Source: Robiginitomaculum sp. (GTDB taxonomy: Bacteria > Pseudomonadota > Alphaproteobacteria > Caulobacterales > Maricaulaceae). Taken from it: DNA of 6,420 bases. Under the pieces are notes generated by a model. It was not told where the DNA came from, did not search any database, and saw only the letters and a list, made by a program, of their open reading frames with translations. Below, in pieces: positions 5,752 through 6,420 of this stretch (position 1 is its first letter; every line of letters starts with the position of its first letter). The DNA is taken from NCBI GenBank assembly GCA_021647805.1, contig JAKITZ010000147.1:1-6420 (forward strand), read 5' to 3'. A program made the translations under genes and the position numbers.

Positions 5752-6420
5752 ATGAAAAAAGCAATTTTATTGGCGGTTTTAGCATTACCATTGGCTAGTT
5801 GTGGCACATTTGATCGCATCAAGAACATTGGCAAAGCTCCGGAATTAACCCCGATGCAAAACCCAGATGCAGTTTACGGCAAACGCCCAGTGGTTATGCC
5901 AATGCCGGTAGCCAAGCCAGAAAATAATCAAGCCAATTCTTTGTGGCGTGCCGGAGCCCGCACTTTTTTCAAAGATCAAAGAGCCACAAATATCGGCGAT
6001 ATTCTAACGGTTTCAATCAATATTTCTGACTCGGCCAATGTCAGAAACACCACTGAGCGCAGCAGAACCAGTGCCGAAGATTCTGATTTAACCAACTTTT
6101 TTGGGTTAGAAAACAAACTTGGCAGCATCACTCCGGGATCAGTCACATCGCTTGGCTCAACTAGCAGTAACAGAGGCGATGGCAGTGTAGTTCGCTCTGA
6201 AACCATCAATTTAACCGTTGCTGCCGTAGTGACACAAGTTTTGCCAAACGGCAATATGGTGATCGCTGGCCGCCAAGAAGTTCGGATCAATCACGAGGTT
6301 CGCGATCTGCTGATTTCCGGCATGGTTCGCCCCGAAGACATTTCATCAAGCAATGTCATCGCACATACGCAAATCGCCGAAGCACGAATTTCTTATGGTG
6401 GCAGAGGTGTTATCTCGGAC
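5752..6420 (+). CDS. flgH: Flagellar L-ring lipoprotein FlgH (3' end cut by window edge)
   Basis: FlgH forms the outer-membrane L-ring bushing around the distal rod. The frame is open for 223 codons to the last base, so the C-terminus lies outside; from family lengths roughly 20 residues are probably missing. A lipoprotein signal is clear: K-K at 2-3, a hydrophobic core, and the lipobox L-A-S-C at 14-17, with Cys17 as the lipidated residue. Family blocks include S-L-W-R at 63-66, N-I-G-D-I-L-T-V at 80-87, L-P-N-G-N-M-V-I-A-G-R at 164-174, V-R-P-E-D-I at 192-197 and A-R-I-S-Y-G-G-R-G at 211-219. The start is 2 bp after the flgA stop, with GGTGGG (5741-5746) inside the flgA end as a likely ribosome site. 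Confidence 0.95.
   Translation, partial: MKKAILLAVLALPLASCGTFDRIKNIGKAPELTPMQNPDAVYGKRPVVMPMPVAKPENNQANSLWRAGARTFFKDQRATNIGDILTVSINISDSANVRNTTERSRTSAEDSDLTNFFGLENKLGSITPGSVTSLGSTSSNRGDGSVVRSETINLTVAAVVTQVLPNGNMVIAGRQEVRINHEVRDLLISGMVRPEDISSSNVIAHTQIAEARISYGGRGVISD

Noticed and set aside
5802..5817. TGGCAC in the 5' part of flgH as a sigma-54 promoter
   Set aside because: The -24 box is perfect, but the GC that follows is one base too far (GG-N11-GC instead of N10), and it lies within the codons for the lipoprotein signal.
1..6420. A new defence, mobile or otherwise undescribed gene system
   Set aside because: All long frames with coding character are flagellar genes in a conserved order, and no transposase, nuclease, reverse transcriptase, repeat array or integration site was seen.

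Overview
This window is a piece of a flagellar gene cluster from a motile alphaproteobacterium with moderate G+C (by eye a little under half). The assignment rests on gene order and content. fliL, fliM, a DUF6468 gene and a MotE-like gene run leftward; flgF, flgG, flgA and flgH run rightward. FliM has the long acidic N-terminal extension typical of Alphaproteobacteria, and FlgA is the long form (332 aa). I cannot fix the genus. No RNA gene, insertion sequence, CRISPR array, phage gene or toxin/defence gene is visible.

Layout. Positions 1-122 are non-coding: an A/T-rich hairpin (85-120) follows the leftward operon, and a motif (about 26-58) resembles a dispersed intergenic repeat of rhizobia. 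Positions 123-2943 are the minus-strand operon, read as fliL (2383-2943), fliM (1192-2379), a DUF6468 membrane protein (821-1195) and a MotE-family protein (123-818). Gaps are 2-3 bp, or a 4-bp ATGA overlap. Positions 2944-3191 are the divergent control region. Positions 3192-6420 are the plus-strand operon flgF (3192-3929), flgG (3953-4741), flgA (4751-5749) and flgH (5752 to beyond the edge, 223 codons present).

How the genes work together. FliM is the C-ring switch protein that receives phospho-CheY, and FliL is a single-pass membrane protein at the stator/rotor interface. The two small membrane-anchored proteins are probably stator or motor accessory factors. FlgF and FlgG build the proximal and distal rod. 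FlgA is the periplasmic chaperone for P-ring assembly, and FlgH is the L-ring lipoprotein. The minus operon is thus inner-membrane motor and switch, and the plus operon is rod and outer rings.

The most informative part is the 248-bp divergent region. It holds a well-spaced sigma-54 (-24/-12) promoter for flgF, two direct repeats TGCCGGGYA 22 bp apart that suit an enhancer-binding activator of the FlbD type, and a perfect CtrA-type half-site TTAACCAT upstream of fliL. Together these resemble the Caulobacter scheme of CtrA for early genes and sigma-54/FlbD for later genes. I see no wholly new system. The least described components are the DUF6468 protein, the MotE-like protein and the duplicated motif in the FliM N-terminus.
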